NCBI RefSeq assembly: GCF_963678975.1
Contig: NC_089274.1
Span: forward strand, 49,856,900-49,920,899
Direction of reading: 5' to 3'
Source: Dysidea avara
Lineage: Eukaryota; Porifera; Demospongiae; Dictyoceratida; Dysideidae
Length of the DNA: 64,000 bases
The position numbers and the translations under genes were made by a program. Positions 11,901 to 26,900 of this stretch are shown here, piece after piece (positions within the stretch are counted from its first letter, which is position 1; each line of letters begins with the position of its first letter). The notes under the pieces were generated by a model that was given only the letters and a program-made list of their open reading frames with translations, had not been told where the DNA came from and ran no database searches.

Positions 11901-14900
11901 GCTCCTCTGGTTTTAGGGTATTAGCTAGCTCAGGTGAGCACACTATAGTTTCCTAACTTATCCAGAGTCCGATCATCATCAGTGTATTCTGGTAGATCAT
12001 TGAGATCACATGGGCTGGCAGCTAGCTGCTCTGCAGCCAGGGGGAGTGGCTCCAGCCCAACCCCCAACACAGCAAGTCCGGTCAATCCAATATAGTGTGG
12101 GTCACCCCAGGTGTTCAATAGCTGTAGCTGCAACTCTACACAAAATAGCACCATTAAGCTGCTACTGAAAACATGTGGCTATTATTTAGTACACTACTGA
12201 TACAATATTCCAGGCACTACAGATTACAAAAGTTATGAACCTTCATCCTCAGGTTTAGGAAAACAAATGATCTTAAAGCCTAAAATTCTCTTATCCACAA
12301 AACAATGCACTCTTGGAAATAATTTTGATGCTCAAAAATGCATACCAGCATCACAACATTAGTCTCATCCCCAGCTGCCAACATGCTCAATCACACAAAG
12401 GTCATCTGGTAACTTCTTGGCCCAGGAAGTGAGCATTAATAAAGTATATGGCTGAAAAACTAGTTATCTAACGGTATTCTTTGCCATTGATTATTGTTCT
12501 AAGTTGAATGTTAAGAAGACTTTCATACATCAAGTTGTGAGCAGCATTATCATAGCAATTTTGCAAAGTAACACTCCTTTAAGTGGCTGGAAAGTTTACT
12601 TGAATGTGTAACCGTTGAAGAGCACAAAGAAACACATTTGTAGCAATATTCCACTAGGGCCAAGAAAGTGGACCAAAGTCACCAGACAACCTTTGCATGA
12701 TCAAGCACGTGGGCAGCTGGGGACAAGACTATTGCAATGTGTTGACAATATGTATCATCATAGAATTGTAGTGATATCTAAGGGGGAAATATGAAGATCT
12801 GTTTTGAACAGTGTAACTTATAGCAGTGTAATGGAGTAATAGTGTATCATATCACATACAACTGATACAGTGTTGTAAATCATCTACCAGACAGTGAAGA
12901 AGCAATTTCACTACCACAATACAGAGGTTGTCAGGTAACAATGTTTGGAACAGACATGTTAGTCCTTATATGGAGGATATAATAATTGTGTTTGTTCAGG
13001 TTAGTAACATATAGGCCACCCATACTAGTAGCTGTGATGGAGTGGACACTACTATGCTAGTAGGTCAATCATTATTTCATCCTGCAATGTACACTTCCTT
13101 AGTAACAGTTCTTTCTGTCTATTGCATCGCTAACTGTTGATTAGCTCTGCCAGAATTGATTGCGTCATTGTGAGACCTACCCCTGCCCATCATGTCATGT
13201 GTGACATATATTCATCAGTGACACTGACCGTTAGCAAGTAATGGTGAAGTAATCTGATTGGCCATTTCCATAGTAATCTGAAATCAAGCATCAACAAAAA
13301 CCATCTCATAAGAGACACACCTCCACTGGATCACATAATACTTCTGACACACCCCCTGTAGATGGCCGGGAATTATCTTCTTCTTCAACATCAGCCCCAC
13401 CCATCTGCTCTTGTTGGAATACCTGATCGTGATTGGCTATCTTCATCAAAACATCATCATCAACAGTAAATAGAATAGTCTGCAATAAGTTACTCATATT
13501 ATTCCAATTAATGCACACAGCTTACATCACCATAGTTATCTATACTTCCTGTTAACTCGCCACTAGCTCTGAAAAACGTGCCACATTAATCCTTCTAATA
13601 AATGAGTACCACCCACCTAGCCACCTCTCCATTAAATACCACTTGGTTGTCAAGGGTGACAATGATGTGGCGAGCTCCACGACATGAATGTATCCTTGAC
13701 TTGTTGTAGTTCTAATAACATGAATGCAGCTAATCACAGCACAGCAAATTAGTCACACCCACCCATATTCTTATCATAGCTATTGTAGTTACATCATCCA
13801 GTGTAATATGGATCACATGATCTCTCCCAGGAGTGAATGGTGTGAGCCACATGTGAAAATCATCTCTGATCACATTGGAAAATATGGTTGGCTGTAACCA
13901 AGGGGTGTGTCTAACCTTGTCATGTTAACACCATCCAACAAGTTAGTGACCACCCTCGGGTCACTATGGTAACCAGGAAGAGTATTAATATCAGCTGGCT
14001 CAGCAGTTATCTGCAAAAGCAACAGTTATAGTAATAGCCTTTATATTAAGCCACACAATTCACCAGTACTATATTAAGCCACACAATTCACCAGTACTAT
14101 ATTAAGCCACACAATTCACCAGTACTATAGTGGGTGATCGAGATACTCTCATAATACTGTCCCTTATTAGAGCACTCAGCTATGTTGATAGTTGCTCTAT
14201 TTAAGCGTTCAACTAATAATAAGTCACCATAGAGAGTGCCACTCAACTATTGGGTATATACAGTAATGGTTTCAGTTAAAACCCCCTCTGAAAATAGTGC
14301 GTGCGCCCCAAATTTATTTACAGATTGTGTGGGTGATAAAATCATCAGTTATACATAGTGTATTATATTGGGACTTTTTATACTGGCCAAACTTCATTTG
14401 AAATCACTGAAAATGCCATTACGGCATTTCAGCATGTTAAGCACCTCTAAAAAATAATTATCATTTTAACAAGTACAAGTACTGTTTTGCTTCAAAACTT
14501 TCTGCAAGGCCTGGATTGGTAAGATCCAACTGTGAAATAATGTTGTGGAGTATTTTTACTGATTCATTGCTAGTCCCCCTCTATATCCACCACTGATATA
14601 CCATAGGGAGTTCAGCTATGTAACAAGTCACCCAGTAAAGGGTTAGCAACTGAACAAGTCACCCAGTAGAGGGTTAGCAACATAACAAGTCACCCAGTAG
14701 AGGGTTAGCAACTGAACAAGTCACCCAGTAGGGGGTTAGCAACTTAACAAGTCACCCAGTAGGGGGTTAGCAACTGAACAAGTCACCCAGTAGGGGGTTA
14801 GCAACTTAACAAGTCACCCAGTAGAGGGTTAGCAACTGAACAAGTCACCCAGTAGAGGGTTAGCAACTTAACAAGTCACCCAGTAGAGGGTTAGCAACTT

Positions 14901-17900
14901 AACAAGTCACCCAGTAGAGGGTTAGCAACTTAACAAGTCACCCAGTAGAGGGTTAGCAACTTAACAAGTCACCCAGTAGAGGGTTCAGCAACATATCAAG
15001 TCTACCACCTTTAATTTCACATTTTCACTGTGGTCTTTTGGGAAGCTGCACCCTTTTTTACAGCTTGGCTGGTTTGGTATAGATACACTATACAGATAGT
15101 ACCACAGTACTACACTACATACTGTAATTTCCCTTTTTTGTTTGTTGTAAAATAAGTTTTGTACGCTAAAACTTGTACGAAGATTTCTAATATAAATTCT
15201 TTTTTGCATAAGATCGAACTACTCTAATAGAGCAGTCATTCATGTTAATCATACAAAACTATTTTTACACAAAAAAAATTTTTCACGGAATTTTTTGCAT
15301 GAAAATAAGCGAATTACAACAGTACACAGATACACTTACAGATTGTACAGTAGCTGGTGTTCCCAGTTCAGTAAACAGTTCAATTCCATTAAGGCCAACA
15401 TAGTGATGGTCCCCCCATGTAGACCTGATGTTGAATATGACATGTCTGCCTCTAGGCAGGATTGGAATGACACTGGATTGTGACCTGTATGATGGCATAA
15501 CCAGTGACACACAAGAGTAGGTAGTGGTGACAAACACAGGGGGTAATGGTGACACTCACTGTTGCTCTGGTTCAACAGTATCAACACTGATATCCAAGCT
15601 GTCACCATAGTTACCTAACAACACATGTTGTACAACACTTTATACACAACATCCATACTTGATGACATCTCCATGGAAACAGCAGTGCCCAGCCTCCCAA
15701 GATGAGTGGTGTCAAATATTGACAGTGAAGCCAGCAAAGTGTCCATGTCATGCGATTTTGTAGTGATGTCAGATACTGGATCACATGAGCCAGTCATGTG
15801 ATACTGGTCAGTGACATCAGTATCTTCAGCAGACGGCAGATCCAAATTGTCATGAAGACTTGTGATCACCTAGGAGAAAAATCAGTATAATGTGACTGAA
15901 GTGGTCTTATCACCCATGACAGCTACACAATGAACTATATATCAAATTTCACAGCCGAAAATCAGCTAGATTTGAGTAGTCTGTTTGCTGGCTGCTTTTC
16001 CCAAGCACAGTGGCGATCTGTACGAGCAAATGGGGCCAATTAGAGCTCTGTGGGATGGTTGTATGTGGCTGTACAGCTCCATGGTATTGAAAAAAGACCT
16101 GTACTATAAATTTCCTTTCATTTTAGCAGACATGGGGCCAAGTACATGAGTACTTATACTTAAGTACAGATTTAAAAGTACTTGTACTTTACTTAAATAC
16201 TTTCTTAATTTCCCCATTGTACTTGTACTTATACTCAAGTACCTTGCTAAGTACTTGTATGTACTTGAGTACTTAAGTACTTGTAAGTACTGTAAACATT
16301 GTACACAGTGGGTGTACAATGAGAATAACAAAATTGTATGAAGATTAAGTTTACAACTTCTTGCAATTCTTCTAGTGCTTTCCCCAACCTCACTACGTAT
16401 GTATCATATAGCCACGACTATAGCACTTGGAAAGCAAAAACAATGTTGCTGTTTAAGTCAGTGCATTTTAAGAGTTTAAGAGAGAGAATGGTTGACAAAA
16501 ACCTGAAAGTACCAACCCCCCTAGGCACACTTGCATACTACAATACACCGAATACAGTGTATATTTTGCTACAGCAAAATGTACTTGTACTTTACTTAAG
16601 TACTTTTAAATGTACAGTACTTGGCCCCATGTTTGCATTTTTAGCCAGTTTGATACCCACATGACCCATAACTTGGCCTAATTTATCCCTACGTCACATG
16701 ACCCATAACTTGGCCTAATTCATCCCTACGCATTCATCTTTAATTTTGTAAACAGTCTCTTGCCCTCCTTCCAGCCCCCAACTTTCCTGATGCAGTATAG
16801 AGTTAAAAACTATCTAAAATGACAGGAAACTATCTAAAATGACAGGAAACTATCTAAAATGACAGGAAACTAGCTGTTGGTTACATGTACAGTGGATGCT
16901 CCATGAATTGATGTAAAACATGTAAAAATTTAGTACACTGGCTTCAACCATTGGTGACTGAATACTTAAAACTACAGCAACACATCCTCAACATCTCCAA
17001 TAGTTATACAGCAACACATCCTCAACATCTCCAATAGTTATACAGCAACACATCCTCAACATCTCCAATAGTTATACAGCAACACATCCTCAACATCTCC
17101 AATAGTTATACAGCAACACATCCTCAACATCTCCAATAGTTATACAGCAACACATCCTCAACATCTCCAATAGTTATACAGCAACACATCCTCAACATCT
17201 CCAATAGTTATACAGCAACACATCCTCAACATCTCCAATAGTTATACAGCAACACATCCTCAACATCTCCAATAGTTATACAGCAACACATCCTCAACAT
17301 CTCCAATAGTTATACAGCAACACATCCTCAACATCTCCAATAGTTATACAGCAACACATCCTCAACATCTTCAATAGTTATACAGCAACACATCCTCAAC
17401 ATCTTCAATAGTTATACAGCAACACATCCTCAACATCTCCAATAGTTATACAGCAATATACCCTCAACAACTCTAATACACCAATCGCTTACAAGAAAAC
17501 AACATAACAGACTCAACTGCTAGCCATGGTTGCTCATTGCTTGGTAAGTAAATTTCTACTTGATGATCCCCCTTGATCCTACTAGCTCATAAAACTCCTA
17601 ACCTTTCCTTGAACGTGTTGTTAACTTTTTTGCAACATAAATAGTCATTAGTGACTTCTACAACATCACAGCACAAACAGTTCCTTATGCAAACCAACTT
17701 CTATCAGTAAAGAAATCAAGCTGTGATGTTATAGCTATTATAAATTTAAAAATAAAGTAGGGATTCAAGTGGTAAAAAGTAGTGAAACAAGAGAAGAACG
17801 ATAGTAGCTATTACAGCATAGCTTGGTGGGAAATCCCTGCTTTGGCATTGAACACAAAATACCATGCCAAAGTAGGGATTTCCCACTGAGCAATGCTGTA

Positions 17901-20900
17901 ATAGCTACCATTGTTCTTCTCTTGTTTCACTACTTTTTACCGCTTGGATCCCTACTTCATTTTTAAATTTATAATTTTTAATATACTAGTTTGTTTAATT
18001 TTTGTTAAAGCATACAGCTAGCTATAAACATGCGACTGTTCTACTAGGGTGACTGCTGTATTAGAGTATCTCGAGTCGGTCTGCTAAGATGTGTGCTTGC
18101 CCAAACGGGGCATGGTCATCGTGATTTCAATCAATTAGTAGAGTCAACCTTCCAACTTGAAGGTGTGAGGTCACTGACTAGCTATTCCGTCACCTAGCGT
18201 AAAAGGGGTGTGTCATTGTGGTTTCAATTGATAGATTGATAATGCATAGAATAAAGAATGAGCGTGATCTTGTGACCTATCGTGATCTTGTGACCTATCG
18301 TGAAGATACAGGTAGCTATCTAGTACCAGTACCTCCGTACAGTAGCATAGTCTAAGCGCCTTAAATAATCTTGTGGCATTTATTATGCTGCTTAAAGAAA
18401 GTGTTGATACAGAAAATTAATGCCTTGATATGGTTTCGTTGTATGAAGAAGACAAGCAGCCTGATTGAAGATGAAAAAAGAGACAAGGAGCAGAGGGCCT
18501 ACACTCGTTGGAACCCCAAAAGGCACATCCCACTGGTGAGTTTGTTATTGTGGCGTAAAATGGTGGCTGTGCGTTGCTTCGTTTGGCCTCTAGGCTTGCG
18601 ACTGTGGTCAGTGAGTGAGGCAGTGTGGTCAGTGAGTGAGGCAGTGAGGCTAAAATTCGAGTTTTGGCGATTTTTAAAATTTTTATACCCAGCCACTTGT
18701 AAGTGTTTTGTTGCATTTGATGCTGTTTTATGTATTATATGGACTAGTACTGTTCCGTAAAGGTGATTTTGGTCACGTAAAATGTCTCTAGGGTGATTTT
18801 TAAAGGCAGAATTTTGGGCGGCGCGCGAAAGTTTCACTGCAATCCCTACTTAAACGGTACTACCGTACTGTTTGATTACTAAAACTGCTAATGCAGAACA
18901 CAAAATTATAGCAGATCCTGTTGTGATCCAATAGTCTATCAGTCAGTAGAAAATCTTTTACTAAACAACTTTTTAAAAAGAAATGCAATTCATAGGATAT
19001 ATTTAGGGTTGCAATGAAGGTATGGATTGTATATACCGCTTGCAAGATGTCATGAAAGAGAAGTGAGTAATATTTTCGGTAGAAAATCTTTGATTCCAGT
19101 AGCAGTACTGTAGGATAATGGAAGTTCTACTATACACAAATAATTTAGTCAAGCTTGAGAAAACCCAAAAAAAAAAAAAAAAAATCTAATGAAATGTGAG
19201 GGATGAATGGTTGTACAAATCAATTAGCAGAGAACACCAACACACACACACACACACGCACGCACATGCTGCACAGGTTGCTATTGGTTATGTGGTAACT
19301 TACTGCAGTGGAACCTCTAGCCATAGCAACATGTGTTGGTAGAGGTTGCTCATCTAGGAAGGTTGGTAGATGAGATTCACTACAACACAATCACCATGGT
19401 TACTGACACAGTAAACACTACGTTACCTTTTAGTTTGTAGCTGTGGATCATCTTCTAATTGATGCCTACCACCAGACAATAGTCCCCTCAAGCCACTGGT
19501 ACGACCACTGGGTAGTCGTGGTATCAACACATCCTCGTCTACTCCAATAACATTAGATAATTTACCAACACTTTGGCTACGTTGGATTTTCACATTGTCT
19601 GAATTTAACCAATCAAAACTTGATCGTCGGTGTTCTTTAGCACTGTAAGGTGATCGTTTCCTAGCAACAAGTGGCTTGGTGTTAGCAATGGAATGGAGAT
19701 CAGTATCAGTGGAACAGGAATGAGAATCATTGTCAGTAGAACAGGACAGCACTCTAATAGTGCTATGGAGGTCGGGTTGAGGATTAGAATTAATGGAACA
19801 GGAATGTAGTTTAGCAGTACTGAAATCAGATGGAGTCACAGCAGAGGGTGGTGGGGAGGGTAGACGCTCCAATCGGTCCAGCCAGCGTAGCAGCTTCTTT
19901 TGTTGCCTGCAGCAGAATAAGAAGAGTGGCTATTCAGCAAATGAGGAGTGGCTAGTTACCTGCAGTTCATTTGTTTGACTTGTTCTGTCACTATTGCTAT
20001 CGTATTTTCTGTGGAAGGTGTAGCTGGTGGGTGTAAAGGAATATGAATACAGTTGGCATCATGTGGTAGGTGTGGCTGTTGTGCAAGATTGTGGGTGTGG
20101 CTAATTGCATCATTTTCAGCCTGAAGGGCAACTATCACATCATGTGATACACCAGCATCAGTTGTGGTTGTCATGGATTTTTTCTTAACAGCAGAAAGTG
20201 ATCGGGTTGTCTTTGTTACTGACCAGTTACATCATCAACATTACATTATAACATGAGCTCACCTGATGCTTGCATAGTTGGAAAGGAGGCCATGTTTTCA
20301 TGACACACCTCCTCATTATCAGAATGACCAATGGAATCATCTGAACAGTTGTCACTGCTCATGTCACCGTCTCCACCCATTATCTCCTTCAGGGCATTCT
20401 TCAACACCTACAGTAAACCAGTACCTTGATACAACTGTAACCCATTCCAATGTATATAACCCATTCCAATGTATATAACCCATTCCAATGTATATAACCC
20501 ATTCCAATGTATATAACCCATTCCAATGTATATAACCCATTCCAATGTATATAACCCATTCCAATATATATAACCCATTCCAATGTATATAACCCATTCC
20601 AATGTATATAACCCATTCCAATATATATAACCCATTCCAATGTATATAACCCATTCCAATGTATATAACCCATTCCAATGTATATAACCCATTCCAATGT
20701 ATATAACCCATTCCAATGTATATAACCCATTCCAATGTATATAACCCATTCCAATGTATATAACCCATTCCAATATATATAACCCATTCCAATGTATATA
20801 ACCCATTCCAATGTATATAACCCATTCCAATATATATAACCCATTCCAATGTATATTAACAAGTGTGTTCACTGGAGCAACCTCAGTTACATTATTAACA

Positions 20901-23900
20901 ACTAATATTTCAATACAGTTATAGTGTTACAAGGAGCAGCTACCATGGAGTCTACAAGGAAGAGACAGCTTGTGAACAGGTTATAATATGTGGTGGATGA
21001 GAGGATGTATAATGGATTAGTTACACTGCTCAAGCATACAAAGCCCTTTATCCTCAAGTCCTTGTATGGACTACCATAACTTGTTAACAATAGTTAGTGA
21101 CATTGAAAGAATTCACAAATACCACATTATACACTATGAATTTATGATAAGTTGAAGAATACCTTCACTACATGTGGTTATTGTATGTTGTGTTGCTCAG
21201 ATACACCACTATACAGTTACTAGTAGTTTGATTGGCCATATCTCCATTGTGCTTCATTCCACATAGTTACTTGGCAAAAGACAGCAATTGGTATATGCAC
21301 TTACACATTGGCCACCTAAAAATGCTGATGAGGAGGCGACATCACCCATTCATTGCTCCATATTACAAGAACTCTTTCGACACTGTTTACTTAACTGTAT
21401 TTTGTCAAACAAGAATAATTCATCTTCAATAGATTAGTGTTTCCTTAATGTTCAGGTATTATGAGCTCTCTGAAGTTACTCATTCCACAAATAACTTGGT
21501 TCTGAATGGTTTTAGAAGCCTAATGGCATCCTTTTCTAAATACCAAATTAATGGATGTGTGTAGAGTTTCTAATAAGTCATTTAAACAGTTGAGAAAGTA
21601 GAGTAGCTACATACCTGCAGGTAGACCGTAGTGACATGAGTAGACAAGTTAGCTAACACTAGCCACCTACAGGGGAGCTTGACCACTACACACTACACAA
21701 AGTCTTCATCTGAAGTCTATTAGTTAGTTGTACACAGCTCATGTAGTAGGAGATAATACTGACAAATCCACTAAGGGAAGGACTAGTACAACCAAGAGTT
21801 CATAATATTTGTATGGGGGAATATTATGAACTCTTGGTACAACTGTAGCATGTCTAGCAGGTGAAGGTGTGGATACAGCTGGGTAGACTACTTCCCCAGT
21901 TAACACCAGGTCACCATTAATACAGCTGGGTAGACTACTTCACCAGTTAACAACAGGTCACCATTAATACAGCTGGGTAGACTACTTCACCAGTTAACAC
22001 CAGGTCACCATTAATACAGCTGGGTAGACTACTTCACCAGTTAACACCAGGTCACCATTAATACAGCTGGGTAGACTACTTCCCCAGTTAACACCAGGTC
22101 ATCATTAATACAGCTGGGTAGACTACTTCACCAGTTAACACCAGGTCCCCATTAATACAGCTGGGTAGACTACTTCACCAGTTAACACCAGGTCATCATT
22201 AATACAGCTGGGTAGACTACTTCACCAGTTAACACCAGGTCATCATTAATACAGCTGGGTAGACTACTTCCCCAGTTAACACCAGGTCCTCATTAATACA
22301 GCTGGGTAGACTACTTCACCAGTTAACAACAGGTCACCATTAATACAGCTGGGTAGACTACTTCCCCAGTTAACACCAGGTCACCATTAATACAGCTGGG
22401 TAGACTACTTCACCAGTTAACACCAGGTCACCATTAATACAGCTGGGTAGACTACTTCACCAGTTAACACCAGGTCATCATTAATACAGCTGGGTAGACT
22501 ACTTCACCAGTTAACACCAGGTCACCATTAATACAGCTGGGTAGACTACTTCACCAGTTAACACCAGGTCACCATTAATACAGCTGGGTAGACTACTGTA
22601 GTATATTATAATAATAATGTAATTGTACGCATGCGCAGTTTATGATTGGCCACCATGTTGTATTGATTGTGTATTGTTGATCAATGAATTAGAATCCTTC
22701 TCTAACCTCGAGGTCACTACAAAACTGGCGACGGAAGAGGAACCTATCTCGGCATACCTCGAGAGAGCTGAACTGTTCTTCCTAGCACATGGCGTGGCAG
22801 CCGAGAAGCAAGTTGCCACCTTGTTTAGTACTATTGGCTCAAAGCCATACGGATTTCTAAGAAGTTTGGCTGCTCCCAAAGCCCCGAAAGATTTGAAGTA
22901 CGACGAAGTAGTGACGATGTTGAAGAGCCATTATGAACCACCGCCGCTAGTTGTTGCTGAACGTTACCGCTTCCACTTATGTAGCCAAGAAGTCGGAGAG
23001 ACGATCAGTGAATATTTGGCAGAGCTTCGACGTCTAGCCACTAAGTGTAAATTTGAGGATACAACGGATTTTCTGGAAGAATCTCTTCGAGATCGGTTCG
23101 TTATTGGGTTACGTGCTGAAAGCACTAGGAAACGGTTGCTAACAGAGCAGAAACTGACTTTTTCAAGAGCTATGGAGATAGCGCAAAGTGTGGAAACAGC
23201 GACTAGGGATGCCCAGCAACAATCAGAAGTTGCAATTCACATTACTCCAGCCAGCAGGGACAGTTGTTATCGTTGCGGACAGAGTGGCCATAAGGCAGAC
23301 AGCTGTATGTTTAAACACTCTATTTGTCATGGCTGTGGTAAGAAGGGGCACATAAGGAAGGTTTGCAGGAGCACTAAACAACCCCACAAAGGGTATAAGC
23401 CAGTCCATCAGAACAAGGAAGGACATTACGTGGATCTGGACCAAGAAGAGGAGCACTGGATTGATGTGGCACAGACAGAAGAGGAAGTGGACAATGACTT
23501 TAGCATTTTCACTGTAGGAAGAACCTCAACAACGCCAATTTCAGTTAGTTTATTCATCGATGCTAAACCATTAGTAATGGAATTGGACACTGGTGCAGCT
23601 GTATCAATTATATCAGAAGAACAGCTCCGTAAGAGATTACCTAACAAGCAGGTTAGACCTAGTACTATTGTGTTGCGTACTTACACGGCTGAGAGAATAC
23701 CACTCCTTGGGGAGGCTCAATTGTGTGTTGAATACAGGGGACAGAAGCACACACTCACAGCATACATTACAAAAGGGGCTGGGCCATGTTTGTTGGGACG
23801 TGATTGGCTAAAAAGAATACCACTAGACTGGAAAGTAATTATTCCTGGGGTCCCTGTGCAGTCAATTAGCACAGCTCAAGCTGAGCTGGACATCCTCCTC

Positions 23901-26900
23901 AAGGAACACTCAGAGGTATTTAGGGAGGGTCTGGGTACGATGTCAGCATAAAATTGAAGAAAAACATCTCACCCAGATTTTTTCGGCCTCGGCCTATCCC
24001 ATTTGCACTACGAGTGCCTGTAGAACATGAGCTAAATAGATTAGAACAAGAAGGTATCCTGACAAAAGTCGCGCACAGCAAATGGGCAGCACCAATTGTC
24101 CCTGTTCCCAAAAAGGATGGTAAGGTTAGGATCTGTGGGGACTATAAAGTGACCATTAACCAGGCTATTGATGTTGACCAGTACCCATTGCCTCGCCCTG
24201 CTGACTTGTTTGCCACACTGGCAAAGGGAAAGTGCTTCTCCAAGTTAGACCTTTCACAGGCATACCAGCAGATGAGACTTAATGAAGAATCGGCCCAATA
24301 CTTGACCATCAACACTCACATGGGAATGTACCAATATACCCGCCTTCCATTTGGGGTGGCATCAGCACCAGCCATCTTCCAACGGGCCATGGATGAAACC
24401 CTTCAAGGTATAGAAGGCACAGTTTGCTATATTGATGACATTCTAGTAACTGGTAGCACTGATAAGGAACACCTACAACGGTTGCAGAAAGTTTTGAGGC
24501 GCCTTAAGGATAATGGGCTGCGCCTGAAACCAGAGAAATGTGTGTTCTTTCAACCATCAGTGGAGTATTTAGGGAACTTAGTAGACACAGTAGGAATACA
24601 TCCCTTGCCAAGCAAGCTTAAGGCTATAGTTAACGCACCCCCACCCACTAATGTACAACAGCTTAGGTCGTTCCTGGGCCTACTAAACTATTATTCAAAG
24701 TTTGTCCATAACTTGGCCAGTGTGATCCACCCATTAAACCAGTTGCTGCAGCACAATGTAAAATGGAAGTGGAGTGTTGAGTGTGTGGATGCTTTTGAGC
24801 TAGCCAAGAAAGAACTGGCCTCGTCCAACCTGCTTGCTCATTATGATCCTGACCTACCCATTAAAATGGCAGCTGATGCTTCGGCATATGGGGTTGGTGC
24901 CGTTATTTCACATGTGTACCCTAATGGTGATGAGAAGCCCGTAGCTTTCGCTTCTAGGACACTTTCTAAAAGTGAGAGAAACTATGCCCAATTAGAAAAG
25001 GAGGCATTAGCCCTAATATTCGGTGTGAAGCAATTCCATCAGTACCTTTATGGTAGGCATTTTACACTAGTGACTGATCACCGGCCCCTAACCACCATCC
25101 TACACCCACAGAAGGCTATCCCATCACTGGCCGCAGCTAGGCTACAGCGTTGGGCAATCATACTTTCAGCCTATCAGTATGATATTTCTTTCAAGTCCAC
25201 CCAACAGCATGGCAATGCCGATTGCCTCTCTAGATTGCCATTACCCTCTAATACAGTGATGGAAGCCTTTGGTGTAGATGTGTTTAATGTTGCACAAGTA
25301 GACTCACTACCAGTCACCGCTGACCAGCTAGGACGAGCCACACGACAGGACCCTCTGTTAAGTAAGGTATTACATTTCACTAGATCAGGGTGGCCCCAGA
25401 AGGTGCCAGAGCACCTAAAACCCTTTTGGATCCGACGAGATGAACTGACTATTGAATGCAACTGTGTAATGTGGGGAATTAGAGTAATTGTCCCTAAGAA
25501 GTATCAGGACCAGGTGGTGCAAGAGTTACACCAGGAACATCAGGGAATAGCCAGAATGAAGGCAGTGGCCAGGAGTCATGTGTGGTGGCCCAAGCTTGAC
25601 CAATGTTTAGAGCAGGTTGCAAAAAATTGTTTGCCTTGTCAACAAGTAAAGAATGTCCCTTCACCTGCTCCGCTCCATCCTTGGGTATGGCCATCAAAAC
25701 CTTGGCAACGGGTTCACATGGACTTTGCTGGCCCTATGAAGGGAAAGATGTATTTAATAGTAGTGGACGCACACTCCAAATGGCCAGAAGTAGTAGAGAT
25801 GTCCAGCACTTCAGCGGCTAACACCATTCAGCACCTTCGGTCATTGTTTGCCAGGTTTGGCCTACCTGAACAATGCGTTTCTGACAATTGACCGCCCTTT
25901 AATTCTGAGGATTTTGCAACCTTCATGAAAGGTAACGGAATTAAGCATATTCGTAGCTCACCATACCACCCAGCAACTAATGGCTTGGCTGAAAGGTTTG
26001 TGCAGACCTTTAAGAGAGCCATTATAACTAGCGAAGGTAGTGGCAGACCAGTACATCATCGCCTCGCTAGCTTCCTGCTTAGCTATCGTAATGCCCCCCA
26101 TGCAACCACAAACCGCTCTCCTTGTGAACTTTTTCTTAAAAGAGCGTTGCGTACAAGAATAGATTTATTGAGGCAGGATAGTTCAGTAAAGGTTGGTGAA
26201 AAGCAGAAGCAGCATCATGACAGTCGAGCATCCCAGCAAGAAAGGTGTTACAAGGTTGGAGATTCCGTCATGGCTCGTAACTACCGCCACGGGCCAAAGT
26301 GGTTGCCAGGCACTGTTGCAGAAGTGAAGGGGCCCCTTTCATATATAGTTCAGTTAAGTTCAGGGTTATTACGGCGAAGGCATATTAACCAGTTGCGTGA
26401 TGGCACCCAGACCTCCACAGTGGCCCCTATTAACACACCACCCAAAGACAGAGCACACACATCCTTAGATGACGCAGCACACACATCCTTAGATGACACT
26501 GTAGTAGCCACCCCTAGTGATAGCACTGAGGAGCCAGTGGTAGCCTCTAAGCCAGTGAGTGATGCAACTGAGAATGAAAACCGTGCTGAAGTACGCCGCT
26601 ACCCACAGAGAACTCATCGTGCTCCTGATAAGTATATAGAAAAGTACTGACTGGATGTTGTTGTAATTGCATGTATGATTGATTTACTCCCTATTTGTTT
26701 GTTTTTATAATAAGTGGGGAGGAATGTAGTATATTATAATAATAATGTAATTGTACGCATGCGCAGTTTATGATTGGCCGCCATGTTGTATTGATTGTGT
26801 ATTGTTGATCAATGAACTAGAATCCTTCTCTAACCTCGAGGTCACTACAACTACTTCACCAGTTAACAACAGGTCACCATTAATACAGCTGGGTAGACTA

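Larger units (their letters stand above)
22597..26849 (+). mobile_element. Ty3/gypsy-type LTR retrotransposon, full length, with breaks
   Basis: A 4253-bp element: two 125-bp LTRs beginning TGTAGT and ending ACTACA, and a 5-bp target duplication ACTAC at 22592-22596 and 26850-26854 that reconstitutes the minisatellite unit. The LTRs differ at two positions (ACC/GCC and GAATT/GAACT contexts), implying a fairly recent insertion. Order is gag zinc knuckles, protease, reverse transcriptase, RNase H, integrase, the Ty3/gypsy order. A purine tract (GTGGGGAGGAA) abuts the 3' LTR at 26714-26724. It lies antisense to KATNIP inside intron 6. Coding breaks: a frame change at about 23924-23951 and a stop codon at 25889-25891. 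Confidence 0.95.

Noticed and set aside
18371-18837. Overlapping open frames of 99-129 aa
   Set aside because: They lie in repeat H, which has a copy at 62217-62360 with the frames disrupted; no protein family recognised.
20364-20872. Three long overlapping minus-strand frames (about 153-161 aa)
   Set aside because: Same artefact from a 19-bp repeat; the real exon there is 20263-20407 in one frame only.
22623-22721. Protein start for gag within the 5' LTR
   Set aside because: The apparent start codon is TTG inside the LTR; the frame is merely open there.
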